50,093 bases of DNA from an uncultured Lachnospiraceae bacterium (GTDB lineage: Bacteria; Bacillota; Clostridia; Lachnospirales; Lachnospiraceae): assembly GCA_946411695.1 (NCBI GenBank), contig CAMKEX010000006.1, positions 1 through 50,093 of the forward strand, written 5' to 3'. Of the stretch, positions 30,005 to 38,008 are shown piece after piece. The translations under genes and the position numbers were made by a program. Every line of letters starts with the position of its first letter. The stretch's first letter is position 1. The notes beneath the pieces are model-generated. The model saw only the letters and a list, made by a program, of their open reading frames with translations, had not been told where the DNA came from and did no database searches.

Positions 30005-30649
30005 TTATGCGCGGCGGCGCAGAATGTATTTGCAGATTTTATTTCCCTTTTTGGAAAACTTTTCCTCATACTCTGTCATGATATTTCCGACATTCATGAC
30101 AGGATCGTTGTGAAGATCGTATGTGATCTGCGCGATTTCAAAGGCGCTCTGCTCGACTTCTTCCACGGCAAAGTCAAACAGCCCGCGGTTATCTGTCTTA
30201 AATTCAATGACTCCGCCCTGTACAAGGATCCTGTCATAGCGGCGCAGATATTCGGAGGAGGGAAGACGCCTTCTTGCATGTCTTTCCTTGGGCCAGGGAT
30301 CTGAAAAATTGAGATAGATTTTATCAATCTCCCCGTCTGAAAAATAAGTGTTGATCAGTTCGGCGTCACCGCGGATAAAAATCAGATTTGTGAGCTCCAG
30401 TTCCTGCTGCTTTTCCAGACAGCGGAGAAGAACACTTGAATATTTTTCGATTCCTATATAGTTGATCTCAGGATGTTCCTGAGCAAGCTGCATGATAAAC
30501 CTGCCTTTTCCGGTACCGATCTCAAGATGAAGAGGGTGATCGTTTCCGAAAAAAGATTTCCACTGGCCGCATTGATCTTCCGGTTTCTGTATAACCCAGG
30601 GACTGGCCGCGATCATATCGCGGGCACCCGGTATATTTCTTAAACGCAT
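30005..30649 (-). CDS. trmB: tRNA (guanine-46-N7) methyltransferase TrmB
   Basis: Methylates N7 of G46 in the tRNA variable loop with SAM. The 214 residues start MRLRNIPGARDMIAASPWVI, with the SAM motif LEIGTGKGRFI, followed by NYIGIEKYSSVL. The family-specific YLNFSDPWPKERHARRRL segment and a C-terminal EYEEKF are also present. Complete and of normal length. Probably transcribed with the carboxypeptidase gene; the AAGGAC ribosome binding site is about 10 bases upstream. Confidence 0.96.
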   Translation of the reverse strand: MRLRNIPGARDMIAASPWVIQKPEDQCGQWKSFFGNDHPLHLEIGTGKGRFIMQLAQEHPEINYIGIEKYSSVLLRCLEKQQELELTNLIFIRGDAELINTYFSDGEIDKIYLNFSDPWPKERHARRRLPSSEYLRRYDRILVQGGVIEFKTDNRGLFDFAVEEVEQSAFEIAQITYDLHNDPVMNVGNIMTEYEEKFSKKGNKICKYILRRRA

Positions 30650-30704
30650 AGATAAGTCTGTCCTTTTTTATTTTTTAATCAGCTTTTAATCAGCATTGCA
30701 TTTC

Positions 30705-30736
30705 ATTGTACCACATTTTGAAGTCTATGTTATAAT
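30705..30736. promoter_or_regulatory. Overlapping divergent promoters (trmB and lipoprotein)
   Basis: On the plus strand TTGTAC (30706-30711) and TATAAT (30731-30736), spacing 19, face the lipoprotein gene. On the minus strand TACAAT (30710-30705) is a plausible -10 for trmB. The two overlap, so the promoters may compete. Confidence 0.45.
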
Positions 30737-30816
30737 CGTTTATGGTTTTTTCATGATGCGTTTTTCATGATAATAGATTATTTGTCAGAATTCCATTTTT
30801 TCAAAAAGAGGTTTCT

Positions 30817-31491
30817 ATGGTAGGTAAGTTCAAATATACTGCAGTCCTTCTTTTGATGATTTCGTCTGTTCTGGTTTCCTGTAAAAGTGCAGAAACGAAA
30901 GATCCGGATATCAGAATTGAAGTAAGCGAAAGTGAGACGGAAAATGGTAAAGTGATTCAGATTCCTTCCTTTGTTTCCGACAATGAAGAGATTCAGAAAA
31001 AACTCCGCGATCTGGATAAGGAGACTGAATATCTTGCAAAAATCGCGGAAAAAGAACAGAAAAGAGGGTCGGAGATAGAAATGCGGTCCTATGTGGGCGG
31101 CACAAAGGATTATCCGCAGGTAACGGTGATCTGGTATGTGGTCGAGGAAAATTCCCGCTTTTATAATCTCATTACTCTGGGCGCGGACAGACAGGCATGT
31201 GAACCGGTCACCTGTAAGGAGGCACTCGAAAGAACTGAAATGAGCGGTGTCGATCTGAGTCTGAAGGTTGGAAAACTGGCACAGAAATCCGGAATCAGGG
31301 GACAGCTGCAGAAAACGGAAATGCAGGGATTCGAGATCGGAGAGGATGGAAAAGTCAAGGAAATCTATATGAAACTCACCCTGGAAATCGAGGATGAAGA
31401 GGAGGATATTCTCGAAGAACATTTCTTTTCCTATATTCTTGACAGCGAGGAACTGGTGAGTCTGTCGGAAAAAGGATATGATATTCCCTGA
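30817..31491 (+). CDS. Putative lipoprotein of unknown function
   Basis: 224 residues. The N-terminus has a basic start, a hydrophobic core (YTAVLLLMISSVL) and the lipobox L-V-S-C with Cys22, so it should be lipid-anchored outside the membrane. The mature part is charged and rich in Glu and Lys. A helical stretch (about residues 55-90) is followed by an alternating strand pattern (about 90-200) that includes VTVIWYVVEENSRFYNLITL and EIYMKLTLEIEDEEED. I do not recognise a family. It stands alone between divergent trmB and a convergent acyl-CoA synthetase. Confidence 0.75.
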   Translation: MVGKFKYTAVLLLMISSVLVSCKSAETKDPDIRIEVSESETENGKVIQIPSFVSDNEEIQKKLRDLDKETEYLAKIAEKEQKRGSEIEMRSYVGGTKDYPQVTVIWYVVEENSRFYNLITLGADRQACEPVTCKEALERTEMSGVDLSLKVGKLAQKSGIRGQLQKTEMQGFEIGEDGKVKEIYMKLTLEIEDEEEDILEEHFFSYILDSEELVSLSEKGYDIP

Positions 31492-31616
31492 AATCTGTAA
31501 AACCTGAGACCAGTAAAAAACAGGATTGGCCGATCATGCCGGTCAGAGGATCAATTACGAAAACGATACTATTATAAAGATAATAATTATAAAGATAATA
31601 ATCATTAAAGATAAAA

Positions 31617-31658
31617 GGGCGTGTGAAAAATGAGTTGTCATTTCTCACACGCTCTTTT
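31617..31658. terminator. Bidirectional terminator
   Basis: GGGCGTGTGAAAAATGA (31617-31633) pairs with TCATTTCTCACACGCTC (31638-31654) with few mismatches, followed by TTTT; the minus strand ends in a TTTTATCTTT tract. It lies between the lipoprotein and the convergent acyl-CoA synthetase gene. Confidence 0.8.
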
Positions 31659-31679
31659 CATAGCAGCAAAATCATTTTA

Positions 31680-31796
31680 TTCTTCATCGCGCAATACCCG
31701 TGGCTTCGGCCGCGGGATACGCGTGCAAGACCCGCTAACGAGTCTTGAATTATCATCTCGGCCTGATCGCGCAGGACGCGCGGGCCGGCCTTGAAC
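31680..31796 (+). repeat. Dispersed hairpin repeat, composite copy 6
   Basis: Three imperfect hairpins in a row. First, TTCTTCATCGCGCAATACC leads into a CCGTGGC-TTCG-GCCGCGGG stem. Second, CAAGACCCG...CGAGTCTTG. Third, a GATCGCGCAGGAC...GGCCTTGAAC form. It is the longest example in the window and contains the blocks found singly elsewhere. Confidence 0.6.
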
Positions 31797-31807
31797 TTAA
31801 GAAGATA

Positions 31808-33451
31808 TTATCTGTTCATCTCGTTTTCCGCAGCGACCAGGAAGGCGGCGCCGTACTGTTCGCGGAGCTTGGGCTTCTCAATCTTGCCGGTGGGATTTCT
31901 GGGAACTTCGGCGAAGATGATCTTGCGGGGCCTCTTGTAGCGGGGAAGCTTGCGGCAGTAATTATTGACCTGCTCTTCTGTGCAGGTAAATCCTTCCTTG
32001 AGCTGGATGATCGCAGCAGCGATCTCGCCCAGACGCTTGTCGGGCAGACCGATGACAGCGACGTCATTGATGGGCTCAAAGGCGTGCAGGAAGTCTTCGA
32101 TCTGAACAGGGTAGATATTCTCACCGCCGGTGATGATGACATCCTTCTTGCGGTCTACAAGGTAGTAGAAACCGTCCTCGTCCTGCATGGCCATGTCGCC
32201 GGTGTAGAGCCAGCGGTCATCGTCCAGAACTTCCTTGGAAGCAGTGGGATTGTTGTAGTAGCAGATCATGACGCCGGGGCCCTTGACAGCAAGCTCGCCG
32301 ACTTCACCCTGCTTGACGGGATTGCGGTTTTCGTCCACAATGCGGCACTCCCACTTGTAACCGGGGATGCCGATTGCACCCACCTTGTGGGTATTTTCGA
32401 CACCCAGATGTACACATCCGGGTCCGAGGGACTCGGAGAGACCGTAGTTGGTATCGTACTGATGATGCGGGAAATATTCCAGCCAGTGCTTGATCATGGA
32501 AGGCGGGACAGGCTGTGCGCCGATATGCATCAGTCTCCACTGATCAAGCTCGTAGTCAGCCAGGGAAACGGAGCCGTTATCGATTGCGTCCAGGATATCC
32601 TGGGCCCACGGGACAAGGAGCCAGACGACAGAGCAGTGCTCCTTGGAGACAGCATCCAGAATGATTTCCGGAGTTGTGCCGCGCAGAAGGACTGCCTTTC
32701 CACCGGAGACCAGAGAGCCGAACCAGTGCATCTTGGCGCCTGTGTGGTAGAGGGGCGGGATGCAGAGGAAGGTGTCGTCCTTCTGCTGCCCGTGGTGCTT
32801 CTGCTCCATGATGGCGGCGTGGGTGATTCCGCTGTGTTTGTGCAGGATCGCCTTGGGGAAACCTGTTGTGCCGGAGGAAAAATAGATCGCGCCGTAATCG
32901 TCCTCATCGACCTGGATATCAGGGGCTTTGCTGGAGTAGTTGATGGTCTGCGATACGAAGTCCTCCGCGTAAGTGGGGCAGGAAGCTCCGTAGTAGAGCA
33001 GAAGCCTGTGATGAGAGATGTTGTCCGCGATCTCCTCTACACGGCCGATAAATTCATGTCCGAAAATAAGGATATCTGCCTCTGCAAGATTGACACAGTA
33101 TTCGATCTCATCTGCGGAGTAACGGAAATTAAGAGGGACAGCAATGGCGCCGGCCTTGAGGATACCGAAATAGATCGGAAGCCAGTCCAGGCAGTTCATG
33201 AGCAGGATGGCAACCTTATCGCCTTTTACGATTCCGCGGGCGATGAGGAAGTTTGCGACACGGTTGGCTTTTTCATCAAAGACGCTCCATGTGATCTCTG
33301 TGCGATAGGGAACCTCGCTCAGGGGCTGGATCAGTTCATATTCTTTCCAGGTGGTGAGCTTCGGCACTTTGATCTCGGGATTCAGTTCGACGAGAGCTAC
33401 GTCGTTCGGATATTCCCTCGCATTTTTTTCCAGAAAATCGGTAATAAGCAT
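31808..33451 (-). CDS. AMP-forming acyl-CoA synthetase (adenylate-forming ligase)
   Basis: Activates a carboxylic acid with ATP to an acyl-adenylate and then an acyl-CoA. About 547 residues from the ATG at 33451, which has AAAGGAGA 9 bases upstream; an extra in-frame stretch of 23 residues upstream is unlikely to be translated. Motifs: the phosphate loop YFSSGTTGFPKA, A5-like NYGLSES, the hinge/A8 region LVDRKKDVIITGGENIYP and the catalytic lysine in PRNPTGKIEKPKL. It belongs to the fatty-acid/coumarate-CoA ligase group; the acid is not predictable. Promoter with an inverted repeat upstream. Monocistronic. Confidence 0.9.
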   Translation of the reverse strand: MLITDFLEKNAREYPNDVALVELNPEIKVPKLTTWKEYELIQPLSEVPYRTEITWSVFDEKANRVANFLIARGIVKGDKVAILLMNCLDWLPIYFGILKAGAIAVPLNFRYSADEIEYCVNLAEADILIFGHEFIGRVEEIADNISHHRLLLYYGASCPTYAEDFVSQTINYSSKAPDIQVDEDDYGAIYFSSGTTGFPKAILHKHSGITHAAIMEQKHHGQQKDDTFLCIPPLYHTGAKMHWFGSLVSGGKAVLLRGTTPEIILDAVSKEHCSVVWLLVPWAQDILDAIDNGSVSLADYELDQWRLMHIGAQPVPPSMIKHWLEYFPHHQYDTNYGLSESLGPGCVHLGVENTHKVGAIGIPGYKWECRIVDENRNPVKQGEVGELAVKGPGVMICYYNNPTASKEVLDDDRWLYTGDMAMQDEDGFYYLVDRKKDVIITGGENIYPVQIEDFLHAFEPINDVAVIGLPDKRLGEIAAAIIQLKEGFTCTEEQVNNYCRKLPRYKRPRKIIFAEVPRNPTGKIEKPKLREQYGAAFLVAAENEMNR

Positions 33452-33488
33452 GGTAGACAGTCTCCTTTTGTTGATAAATAATGGTAAT

Positions 33489-33527
33489 AGTATAAATCTT
33501 TTGACACAACGCTTTAACAAGTTAAAG
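33489..33527 (-). promoter_or_regulatory. Promoter with operator-like inverted repeat, acyl-CoA synthetase
   Basis: Minus-strand TTAAAG (33517-33512), 17-base spacer, TATACT (33494-33489). The inverted repeat CTTTAAC-AA-GTTAAAG (33512-33527) covers the -35 box. Such a site fits a TetR- or FadR-like repressor responding to an acyl-CoA or fatty acid (inference). Confidence 0.5.
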
Positions 33528-33601
33528 TGTTACGCATTTATGTAATAAAGTGAACTTTTTATATAATAAGAAGTGGGACAGTAATTGTCAAGAAGTACAA
33601 A

Positions 33602-34105
33602 TTAAAAACTGCGTATTTTTGCTTCGTCGGCGGCATCCGTCAGACAGATTTTCCTGATCTGTGCCTCGTAACTGTAGCTGTCGCTCACACGCACCCTGAT
33701 CCTGTCTCCTTCACGATGTCCCAGAAGCGCTCTTCCCATGGGGGATTCAACACTGATGAAGCCGTGAATAGAATCCTGCCGCATAGTGCTCACGATCGTA
33801 TAGGTCTCCTCCTCATCGTCCTCGGGGATATAGATGGTGACAGTCTTGCCGACGCCGACTTCATCATCGGCAGAAGTGTCTTCGATGACCTTTGCGGTTT
33901 TGATCATCCTTTCCAGAAATCTGATCCGGCTTTCATTGCGGTTCTTCTCCCGTTTTGCAGCGTGGTATTCAAAGTTTTCACTCAGGTCGCCGTGGGCACG
34001 GGTCTCCTTGACCTCTTCCAGAAGCTGCGGGCGCAGTACAAGTTTTCTGTGCTCGATTTCTTTTTCCATCTCCTGAATATCATTTTCAGTCAGTTTATTA
34101 TACAT
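33602..34105 (-). CDS. greA: Transcription elongation factor GreA/GreB family
   Basis: Rescues backtracked RNA polymerase by stimulating transcript cleavage. The 167-residue protein has the N-terminal coiled coil (about 1-75) with the conserved tip ARAHGDLSENFEYHAAK-like text (HGDLSENFEYHAAKREK), whose acidic Asp and Glu residues enter the secondary channel. The C-terminal FKBP-like domain includes SPMGRALLGHREGDRIRV. AGGAGG lies 13 bases before the ATG, a long spacing, and a short frame (MTAICIIN) starts between them; whether this affects translation is not known. It stands apart from its neighbours. Confidence 0.95.
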   Translation of the reverse strand: MYNKLTENDIQEMEKEIEHRKLVLRPQLLEEVKETRAHGDLSENFEYHAAKREKNRNESRIRFLERMIKTAKVIEDTSADDEVGVGKTVTIYIPEDDEEETYTIVSTMRQDSIHGFISVESPMGRALLGHREGDRIRVRVSDSYSYEAQIRKICLTDAADEAKIRSF

Positions 34106-34165
34106 ATTGCGGTCATGACCTCCTGTTTACAAAAAATGTATGAAGAAAGCTGCGCATTGTTCCTT

Positions 34166-34212
34166 TTTTCATTGCGCAATACCCGTGACTTCAGCAGCGG
34201 GATATGCACAGG
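34166..34212 (+). repeat. Dispersed hairpin repeat, copy 7
   Basis: TTTTTTCATTGCGCAATACC, then CGTGACTTCAGCAGCGGGATATGCAC in two parts. Matches the first hairpin of copy 6, with a weaker stem. Confidence 0.5.
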
Positions 34213-34348
34213 AAAGGAAATACCTTTTATCACACAGAATGCTATTTTAGCTGAAAAAAAAGGTTTAATCAATGTCACAGTGAAGGTCCCATCGCAGGCA
34301 CAGGATCCAAACGATTCAAAAGGATTCAAACGCCTGATTTCCTTCGTC

Positions 34349-34377
34349 TTGCAAAGCATTTGGCAGGAAGCTATAAT
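34349..34377 (+). promoter_or_regulatory. Promoter of the AIR-synthase-like/Lrp/aminotransferase cluster
   Basis: TTGCAA (34349-34354), 17-base spacer, perfect TATAAT (34372-34377), 66 bases before the first start codon. Confidence 0.8.
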
Positions 34378-34443
34378 GGTGTTTATTCGAGTGAAAATCT
34401 GATATGATACGCCGACAGGTTTTGAAGAGGGACAGCTGCAAAA

Positions 34444-35436
34444 ATGGATCTGAGATACGGAAGCGCAGATGAAAATGTGAGGAAACGATCGATCCTGGAT
34501 GTGATCCTGCACGAGCGGCAGAAATTTGAAAAACTGCAGGAGGGCTTTTCTTCAGATACCGGCTTTTATCTGGAAACGGAATCTTCCCTGCTGTGTCCTT
34601 CACGTGCAGGGGAGCTGGCAGTGATCTCGGCTGTCAACAGGCTTGCTGCCGGGGGAATCCGCGCAGGGCTTTTTTCTCCTGTGATCCTGCTGCCGCCGGG
34701 CACGCAGGAAGATGTACTGCGTGATCTGATGCATCAGATCTGCCGCACCGCGTTTGCGCAAGGGATCATGATCGGAGAAGTGAAGGTAGAAGTGACGGAC
34801 GCGGTGACTCGCCCGATTGTCATCGGAACAGCCGCGGGGGACAGATTCTGCGGAGAGGATCCCGCGGACTATTCCGCTGCCGGAAAGGGCGATATCATAC
34901 TCGCCGGCCCGGTCGGTATGGAGGGAACCTATATCCTTGTCTGCGAACAGTTTCAGGCTCTGCGGAAGAGGTTTTCCATGTCGATCCTTGCCCGGATGAA
35001 AGGTCTCAATGAAAAACTCAGCGTCCTGCATGCGGCAGAAACGGCTGCACAAATATCTGAAAGCGCAGGTATTTCGCCGGTCATGGTAAGTTTGGGGGAG
35101 GGCGGTTTTTTTGCCGGCCTCTGGGAACTGTCCAAAAAGACAGGATGCGGGATGGATATAGACCTGCAGAGTGTTCCGCTTTTGCAGGAGACGATCGAGA
35201 TCACGGATTTTTTCGGAATCAATCCCTATTCCATGCGGTCTGCAGGCAGCCTTCTCATTGCAGCTGCAGACGGAAATAAGATACTGCAGCGTCTGGAGGG
35301 GGAAGGCAGGATCGCTGTCCGGATCGGAAAACTGACCGCAGGGAAGGAAAAGATCATCCGGAACGGAGAAGACGTACGATATCTTGACCGGCCGCAGACA
35401 GATACCCTTGCCTCTATGCCGGAACTTTTTATATGA
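34444..35436 (+). CDS. AIR-synthase-related protein (HypE/PurM fold), function unknown
   Basis: 330 residues with the two-domain PurM/HypE/ThiL/SelD layout. An N-terminal domain ends in KVEVTDAVTRPIVIGTAAG, and a C-terminal domain carries SLGEGGFFAGLWELSK (compare the GDGG-x-x-x-ALWEL of HypE) and NPYSMRSAGSLLIAA. It is not canonical HypE: it lacks the C-terminal cysteine that carries the cyanide precursor, and ends in PELFI. The Asp normally found in the V-N-D-L nucleotide/metal motif appears as Arg (VNRLAAGG). No hydrogenase gene is nearby. It is followed by an Lrp regulator and an aminotransferase, probably one transcript. Confidence 0.7.
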   Translation: MDLRYGSADENVRKRSILDVILHERQKFEKLQEGFSSDTGFYLETESSLLCPSRAGELAVISAVNRLAAGGIRAGLFSPVILLPPGTQEDVLRDLMHQICRTAFAQGIMIGEVKVEVTDAVTRPIVIGTAAGDRFCGEDPADYSAAGKGDIILAGPVGMEGTYILVCEQFQALRKRFSMSILARMKGLNEKLSVLHAAETAAQISESAGISPVMVSLGEGGFFAGLWELSKKTGCGMDIDLQSVPLLQETIEITDFFGINPYSMRSAGSLLIAAADGNKILQRLEGEGRIAVRIGKLTAGKEKIIRNGEDVRYLDRPQTDTLASMPELFI

Positions 35437-35491
35437 TGATTCAGCGAATGAACATGTTCGGATTCCAGGTAAACTTTCAGGAGGAAGAAAG

Positions 35492-35983
35492 ATGGATACT
35501 TTAAAACAGAAGATACTGACGATCATTGAAAAGAACAGCCGCATCGATATGAAGGAGCTTGCAGTTCTGCTCGGCACCGGCGAGGTGGAGATCCTCAATG
35601 CCATGCAGGAGATGCAGGATGAAGGGATCATCTGCGGATACCACACTATGATCGATTGGGAGAAGACAGGAATCGAGCGCGTCACCGCCCTGATCGAGGT
35701 GCGTGTCACACCCCAGCGCGGCAAGGGCTTTGATGACATCGCAGAGCGCATCTACAAGTATCCGGAAGTGGACTGTACCTATCTGATTTCCGGCGGCTAC
35801 GACCTGATGGTCATTCTCGAAGGAAAGACGCTGAAGGAAGTTTCCGGTTTTGTTACCAATAAGCTGTCCACCCTTGACACCGTTATGAGCACAGCCACTC
35901 ATTTCATCCTCAAGAAATACAAGGATCACGGGACCATCATGACCAGAAAATATGAGGACCAGAGAGAAATCGTCTCTCCGTAA
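35492..35983 (+). CDS. Lrp/AsnC-family transcriptional regulator
   Basis: 163 residues from the ATG at 35492, which has an AGGAGG site about 7 bases upstream; the open frame extends further back but without a start site. The N-terminal winged helix-turn-helix (about 1-55, LKQKILTIIEKNSRIDMKELAVLL) is followed by the RAM ligand-binding domain (GIERVTALIEVRVTPQ, TYLISGGYDLMVIL). It controls amino-acid metabolism, usually including its neighbour. The pairing with the following aminotransferase resembles alaR-alaT (yugG-yugH) of Bacillus subtilis. Confidence 0.92.
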   Translation: MDTLKQKILTIIEKNSRIDMKELAVLLGTGEVEILNAMQEMQDEGIICGYHTMIDWEKTGIERVTALIEVRVTPQRGKGFDDIAERIYKYPEVDCTYLISGGYDLMVILEGKTLKEVSGFVTNKLSTLDTVMSTATHFILKKYKDHGTIMTRKYEDQREIVSP

Positions 35984-36121
35984 TCTGCAGGCATACAGGA
36001 ATATTGCAGAGGACTGCAGGAATTACTGATATTTCGGAGACGGAACATGTCTGCCGGATGATCACTTGGAAAACAAAAAGGAAATGTGCAGAAGGACATC
36101 TGTGCATGCAGAGGTTTAGTT

Positions 36122-37300
36122 ATGGAAAACAGGAAAGTATTGTCGGACAAAACGGTCGGCCTCAAGCCATCGGGAATCCGTAAGTTTTTTGATCTGGTCA
36201 GCGAAATGAAAGACGCCATTTCTCTTGGTGTCGGTGAACCGGATTTTGATACGCCCTGGCATATCCGCGACGAGGGTATCTATTCACTGGAGAAGGGCCG
36301 TACCTTTTATACGTCCAATTCCGGTCTGAAGGAACTCCGGCAGGAAATCTGCAGATATATGAAGCGCACCCAGGACATCGATTATGTATGGGACAAGGAG
36401 GTATTTATCACGGTAGGCGGTTCAGAGGCCATTGACCTGATGTTCCGCGCCATGATCAATGAGGGAGACGAGGTCCTGATCCCCCAGCCTTCCTATGTGT
36501 CCTATGAACCCTGCGCAATCCTTGCGGATGCGGCTCCGGTCATCATCAACCTCAAAAATGAGAATCAGTTCCGGCTGACACCGGAGGAACTTGAAGCCGC
36601 GATCACACCAAGATCCAAGATCCTGGTCCTGCCCTTTCCCAACAATCCGACAGGCGGGATCATGGAAAAAGAAGATCTGGAGGCAATCCGGGAGATCATC
36701 ATCAAAAATGATCTCTACGTGCTTTCCGACGAGATTTACGGTGAACTTACCTACACGGGAAAACCCCATGTATCCATCGCTTCCCTGCCCGGCATGAAGG
36801 AGCGCACCATTGTTGTCAACGGCTTCTCCAAGGCATATGCCATGACAGGTTGGCGTCTGGGCTTCGCCTGCGGCCCTCAGGAGATCATTTCCCAGATGGT
36901 CAAGATCCATCAGTATGCCATCATGTGCGCCCCCACGACCAGCCAGTATGCTGCCGTAGAGGCACTCAGAAACGGAGATGACGATGTGCGCATGATGCGC
37001 GAATCCTATAATGAGCGCCGCCGCTTCGTACTGCACATGCTCAATGAGATGGGGATTCCCTGCTTTGAGCCCATGGGTGCCTTCTACGTATTTCCCTGCA
37101 TCAAAGAATTCGGCCTCTCCAGCGAAGATTTTGCCAACCGCCTCCTGGCTGAAGAAAAGGTCGCCATCGTCCCGGGCACCGCTTTCGGAGACAGCGGCGA
37201 GGGCTTCCTTCGAATCTCTTACGCCTACTCCATCGACAATCTCAGAAAAGCACTGACCAGACTTTCCAGATTCGTGGCCAGGCTGAGGGAAACAAAGTAA
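36122..37300 (+). CDS. PLP-dependent aminotransferase, class I/II (AlaT-like)
   Basis: 392 residues of fold-type I aminotransferase. It has ISLGVGEPDFDTP at the N-terminus, then NNPTGGIMEKEDL with the conserved Asn. The Asp/Tyr pair is in LSDEIYGELTY, and the PLP lysine in NGFSKAYAMTGWRLGF. Arg in FLRISYA binds the substrate carboxylate. The ATG at 36122 follows AGAGG. In Bacillus the homologue next to an Lrp regulator is an alanine transaminase; aromatic or aspartate specificity is also possible. It lies 138 bases after the Lrp gene. Confidence 0.92.
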   Translation: MENRKVLSDKTVGLKPSGIRKFFDLVSEMKDAISLGVGEPDFDTPWHIRDEGIYSLEKGRTFYTSNSGLKELRQEICRYMKRTQDIDYVWDKEVFITVGGSEAIDLMFRAMINEGDEVLIPQPSYVSYEPCAILADAAPVIINLKNENQFRLTPEELEAAITPRSKILVLPFPNNPTGGIMEKEDLEAIREIIIKNDLYVLSDEIYGELTYTGKPHVSIASLPGMKERTIVVNGFSKAYAMTGWRLGFACGPQEIISQMVKIHQYAIMCAPTTSQYAAVEALRNGDDDVRMMRESYNERRRFVLHMLNEMGIPCFEPMGAFYVFPCIKEFGLSSEDFANRLLAEEKVAIVPGTAFGDSGEGFLRISYAYSIDNLRKALTRLSRFVARLRETK

Positions 37301-37386
37301 AAATACTGCCGCTTACAATTGTTTGCGGCAATAACTATTACAATAAAAACTATTTTAGGGTAATTACTGTTTTTGAGTAAAAAAAG

Positions 37387-37428
37387 TCCTGAGGATATCC
37401 GCAAAAGAGGGATATCCTCAGGATTTTT
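37387..37428. terminator. Terminator after the aminotransferase gene
   Basis: A 14-bp perfect stem, TCCTGAGGATATCC (37387-37400) and GGATATCCTCAGGA (37410-37423), then five T, with five A before. It lies only 25 bases before the trmL start, so trmL must be read through or have a promoter inside. Confidence 0.9.
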
Positions 37429-37452
37429 ACAGGAAAAGCCCGGAGGGAAAAA

Positions 37453-37971
37453 ATGCACATTGTACTGCACGAACCGGAAATCCCCGGAAACACAGGAAAC
37501 ATCGGCCGCAGCTGTGCGGCGACAAACACGTCGCTCCACCTGATCGAGCCCCTGGGATTTGATATTTCAGAAAAAGAACTGCGGCGCGCAGGCCTGGACT
37601 ACTGGGCACAGCTGGATGTGCACCGCTACCGTGATTATGAAGATTTCATGCTCGAAAACTTCGGCAGCCCTGCCGAAGCAGGCACCCGTCCGCCTCGTCT
37701 GTGGTATGCCACGACCAAGGCAAAACGTCTCTACTGCGAGGCGGATTTCGGACCCGACGATTATATTATGTTCGGCAAGGAAAGTGCAGGCATCCCGGAG
37801 GAGATTCTGGTCGATCACGAAGATTCCTGCATCCGGATCCCCATGGGATATGGCATCCGCTCTCTGAATCTGTCCAATGCAGCAGCGATCGTTTTGTACG
37901 AGGCCCTTCGTCAGACCGGCTTTCCCGGCCTGGAGCGGGAGGGGGAGCTGCACAGGCTGCACTGGAAATAA
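37453..37971 (+). CDS. trmL: tRNA (cytidine/uridine-34 2'-O) methyltransferase TrmL
   Basis: A SPOUT-class (trefoil-knot) enzyme that 2'-O-methylates the wobble base of tRNA-Leu isoacceptors. The 172 residues open HIVLHEPEIPGNTGNIGRSC with the catalytic Arg. The SAM-knot motifs are MFGKESAGIP and GIRSLNLSNAAAIVLYEALRQ. Normal length. GGAGGG is 5 bases upstream of the ATG. It is convergent with the histidine kinase gene, 37 bases away. Confidence 0.95.
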   Translation: MHIVLHEPEIPGNTGNIGRSCAATNTSLHLIEPLGFDISEKELRRAGLDYWAQLDVHRYRDYEDFMLENFGSPAEAGTRPPRLWYATTKAKRLYCEADFGPDDYIMFGKESAGIPEEILVDHEDSCIRIPMGYGIRSLNLSNAAAIVLYEALRQTGFPGLEREGELHRLHWK

Positions 37972-38008
37972 GTATGCTGCGAATAAGTACTCTGGAATAA
38001 GAGATGCT

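Larger units (their letters stand above)
34106..34443. other. Intergenic region between greA and the AIR-synthase-like gene
   Basis: Divergent region with no gene. It holds the hairpin repeat at 34166-34212 and the promoter of the plus-strand cluster at 34349-34377. Nothing else stands out. Confidence 0.5.

Noticed and set aside
31745-33481. 578-residue frame antisense to the acyl-CoA synthetase
   Set aside because: Shadow of a gene with few stop-complement codons. No start signal and no recognisable domain.
34444-35436. Hydrogenase maturation factor HypE
   Set aside because: The C-terminal Cys is missing and there are no hydrogenase or other hyp genes in the window. Kept only as AIR-synthase-related.
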